6,688 nt of DNA from JBARCX01 sp049794535 (GTDB lineage: Bacteria > Pseudomonadota > Gammaproteobacteria > Xanthomonadales > Rhodanobacteraceae), in the NCBI GenBank assembly GCA_049794535.1, contig JBARCX010000264.1, positions 1-6,688 of the forward strand, read 5' to 3'. The position numbers and the translations under genes are program-made. Within the stretch, counting starts at the first letter, position 1. Every line of letters starts with the position of its first letter. Under the pieces are notes generated by a model. That model had not been told where the DNA came from, ran no database searches, and saw nothing but the letters and a program-made list of their open reading frames with translations. This document shows positions 5,541 through 6,688 of this stretch, in pieces.

Positions 5541-5559
5541 AATGTATCTGACCCCTTTT
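5541..5559 (-). repeat. AAAAGGGGTCAGATACATT dispersed motif
   Basis: The minus strand reads AAAAGGGGTCAGATACATT. Close variants (AAAAGGGGTCAGACACATT) are scattered widely in proteobacterial genomes, often near REP-associated or IS200-type transposase genes (recalled, not searched). Here it sits just past the immunity-type gene and may mark one edge of the acquired toxin segment. Confidence 0.4.
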
Positions 5560-5643
5560 ATTCTGCTATTCGAATACGTCGAGATATCAGCCTCAAACGT
5601 GTTGAGCGGAAGGCTATTCCTGTTTCTATTTCTTGCGTCAGTC

Positions 5644-5883
5644 CTATATGACCTCGCCCCAATAGCCCTTAAAAGGTACGTCAGGATAGACCAGTCTCCA
5701 AATTGACTTGGAATCAACAAATCTAAACCATCTTTCTGTAAAATTGATGCCCGCGTAAGAATCTTCAACCGGAACCTCCACTGCGCGACCATCCTTTATC
5801 TCACCCTCCACCCACGCTTTGAATCTCGAAAAATCTGCATAGGAATAAAATCCATCTACAGTTTTAAATTCGCTGCCTCTCAT
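5644..5883 (-). CDS. Probable immunity protein of the adjacent toxin
   Basis: A 79-residue acidic, aromatic-rich protein without signal peptide or membrane segment, so cytosolic. It reads MRGSEFKTVDGFYSYADF at the front, has a central VEVPVEDSYAG, and ends ERWFRFVDSK-SIWRLVYPDVPFKGYWGEV. Its ATG overlaps the toxin TGA as ATGA, the tight coupling usual for polymorphic toxin-immunity pairs. Small proteins with the pattern VPV...YAG...RWF...WRLVYPD-PF-G-W are remembered as genes directly after hemagglutinin- or Rhs-type toxin ends, but the family name is not recalled and this is unverified. The inferred role is to bind the toxin domain in the cytosol and block its active site. The gene is complete. 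It is less GC-rich than the metabolic genes of the window, which fits horizontal transfer. Ribosome binding is weak (GGATAAAG before the ATG), so expression may depend on translation of the toxin frame. Confidence 0.72.
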   Translation of the reverse strand: MRGSEFKTVDGFYSYADFSRFKAWVEGEIKDGRAVEVPVEDSYAGINFTERWFRFVDSKSIWRLVYPDVPFKGYWGEVI

Positions 5884-6422
5884 TTCTTTATCCAGCTGGG
5901 GTCGATTTTGACATTTTTAGAAAAAAGAACCTGATTACCTCCTCCGACCAAGCCTCCCTGCGTAGCAGCTTGTCCTTGATAGAGGGTTACACCTGCAGGA
6001 ACCTCTATCTCGACCACATTAGTCGCTGGGTTACCCCATGTTTGATCGAGTGCACTATCAATGACGGATTGCAATGGACCTGTTGGTGGCGTTGTTGTCC
6101 AATAACCTCCCAATTGATTCGCAGTACCGCCATAGGCCCGGTAAAGGGTCGTGGGTCCGGTAGTCACTGTTTCTGCATACGCTCCGCCTCGGAATGTATT
6201 AGCAACCGATTGAGGTAGTGGACTCCCCCCTGACGTTGGACCGTACCACGTCGTGACTTCGGTGGTCGGCGCTATGTTAATACCGCTAGACCCATTTACC
6301 TGAACTGTGCCCAGCGTTTTCGGAGTCGCAGAAGCATCAGTTGCTATCGTCGAGGACGTCGTAGTCGGATCGACAATGGCATCGCCCCCTGCCAACAAAA
6401 GCGCCCCGCCGATCGTGGCCAT
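5880..6422 (-). pseudogene. Orphan C-terminal end of a polymorphic toxin
   Basis: The 180-residue frame is probably the surviving 3' end of a large secreted toxin (hemagglutinin/CdiA or Rhs type). Residues 1-90 are Gly/Ser/Thr/Pro-rich pre-toxin sequence (IGGALLLAGGDA...ATPKTLGTVQV). Residues 91-180 form the toxin domain: LYRAYGG (R95), GYWTTTPPTGP, a helix to WGN (129-131), the strand VVEIEVPAG, then YQGQAATQGG and GGGNQV (160-165). The order Arg near the first strand, a Trp/Thr turn, and a final GGG-x-Q resembles NAD-using toxins of the ADP-ribosyltransferase/TNT group; this is a fold-level inference, with Q164 matched to the Gln of the TNT GGG-x-Q motif. The delivery part is missing. The apparent start follows TAA directly (TAA-ATG), with no good Shine-Dalgarno, exactly where a transposase fragment begins. 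It overlaps the immunity-type gene by 4 nt. If expressed, it would be an intracellular 180-residue protein. Confidence 0.65.
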
Positions 6423-6688
6423 TTACGCCCGCCGCATGCAGATCGAGTTGTCGTTTCGTGACCTCAAATCGCATCGCTACGGACAGGCCTTCGAAGACAG
6501 TCTCACCCGCAAGGGACATCGCATCGACATCCTTCTCCTGCTTAGCGCACTCGCCGCCTTCGCCACATGGATGATCGGCACAGCGTGCGAAGCGGCAGGC
6601 CTTCAGGCGTGGCTATCGCCACGCCCGAGCACGCGGCGCCTTTATTCGGTCATGCGATTGGGACGAGAGGCACTCGTTAGATCATGGC
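6412..6688 (+). pseudogene. IS4-family transposase, C-terminal fragment
   Basis: The frame is open to the right edge and reads IVAIYARRMQIELSF, then RDLKSHRYGQAFEDSLTRKG, and ends REALVRSW. The spacing Y-x2-R-x3-E-x6-K in YARRMQIELSFRDLK is the YREK signature of the IS4 family; its Glu is the last residue of the catalytic DDE triad. The following helical stretch (IDILLLLSALAAFATWMIG) and SPRPSTRRLYSVMR are also typical. Everything before the YREK segment, including both catalytic Asp residues, is absent: the DNA to the left codes for the toxin on the other strand. It is therefore a 5'-truncated, inactive remnant. The last few codons, the stop and the terminal inverted repeat would lie just outside the window. 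Confidence 0.88.

Larger units (their letters stand above)
5381..5643. other. AT-rich intergenic region upstream of the lipoprotein
   Basis: 263 bp with no convincing gene. It contains TATATAGG-like and TTATTAAT-like AT-rich boxes on the minus strand (about 5430-5462) that could belong to the lipoprotein promoter, a heptamer tandem repeat (5477-5503) and a dispersed-repeat-like motif (5541-5559). A minus-strand frame through 5538-5792 overlaps the immunity-type gene out of frame and is not accepted. Confidence 0.4.

Noticed and set aside
5538..5792. 84-residue minus-strand reading frame
   Set aside because: It overlaps the immunity-type gene out of frame for most of its length, has no good ribosome-binding site and an unstructured composition.
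6337..6519. 60-residue minus-strand frame across the IS/toxin junction
   Set aside because: It spans the rearrangement scar, is antisense to the transposase and out of frame with the toxin.
1..6688. tRNA, rRNA or riboswitch genes
   Set aside because: No cloverleaf with a TTCGA-type arm, no rRNA signature and no recognised riboswitch core was seen on either strand by reading; small structured RNAs cannot be excluded.

Overview
The window looks like a high-GC gammaproteobacterial chromosome. The closest fit from memory is the Xanthomonadales (Dyella/Luteibacter/Rhodanobacter type). The hints are the paired CCCTCTCCC-type interspersed repeats at the left edge, a GTAGGTTGG...GCGAACCCAAC-type intergenic repeat, and strong GC-ending codon use in the metabolic genes. 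This taxonomic guess is inference, not a search result.

Left part (1-1310): a long REP-like inverted repeat, a GNAT acetyltransferase on the minus strand, a repeat-filled intergenic stretch, and a small, probably real 67-residue minus-strand gene with a good ribosome-binding site.

Middle (1311-3730): a metabolic module. A divergent Lrp/AsnC regulator (plus strand) faces a minus-strand operon made of a diaminopropionate ammonia-lyase-like PLP enzyme followed, with touching stop and start, by a glutathione S-transferase-like protein. The layout suggests local regulation by the Lrp-type protein; an 8-bp inverted repeat lies in the divergent region. A perfect 38-bp palindrome follows the regulator. 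The PLP enzyme keeps the lysine and one acid/base aspartate of the family but has alanine where E. coli YgeX has Asp120.

Right-middle (3800-5380): two unrecognised exported proteins on the minus strand. One has a Ser/Thr/Pro-rich linker and the other is a lipoprotein with four cysteines in the mature part. They are separated by a 355-bp AT-rich, hairpin-bearing gap.

Right end (5540-6688): the most interesting part. A polymorphic-toxin C-terminal region and an overlapping small immunity-type gene (ATGA junction) have lost their upstream delivery module. The toxin reading frame stops exactly where a plus-strand IS4-family transposase C-terminal fragment (YREK signature) begins, and that fragment has itself lost its N-terminal part. 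Two broken genes therefore meet head-on at about 6412-6422, a rearrangement scar that leaves an orphan toxin tip with its immunity gene. These genes are more AT-rich than the metabolic genes, and a GGGGTCAGATACATT-type dispersed motif and a heptamer tandem repeat lie beside them.
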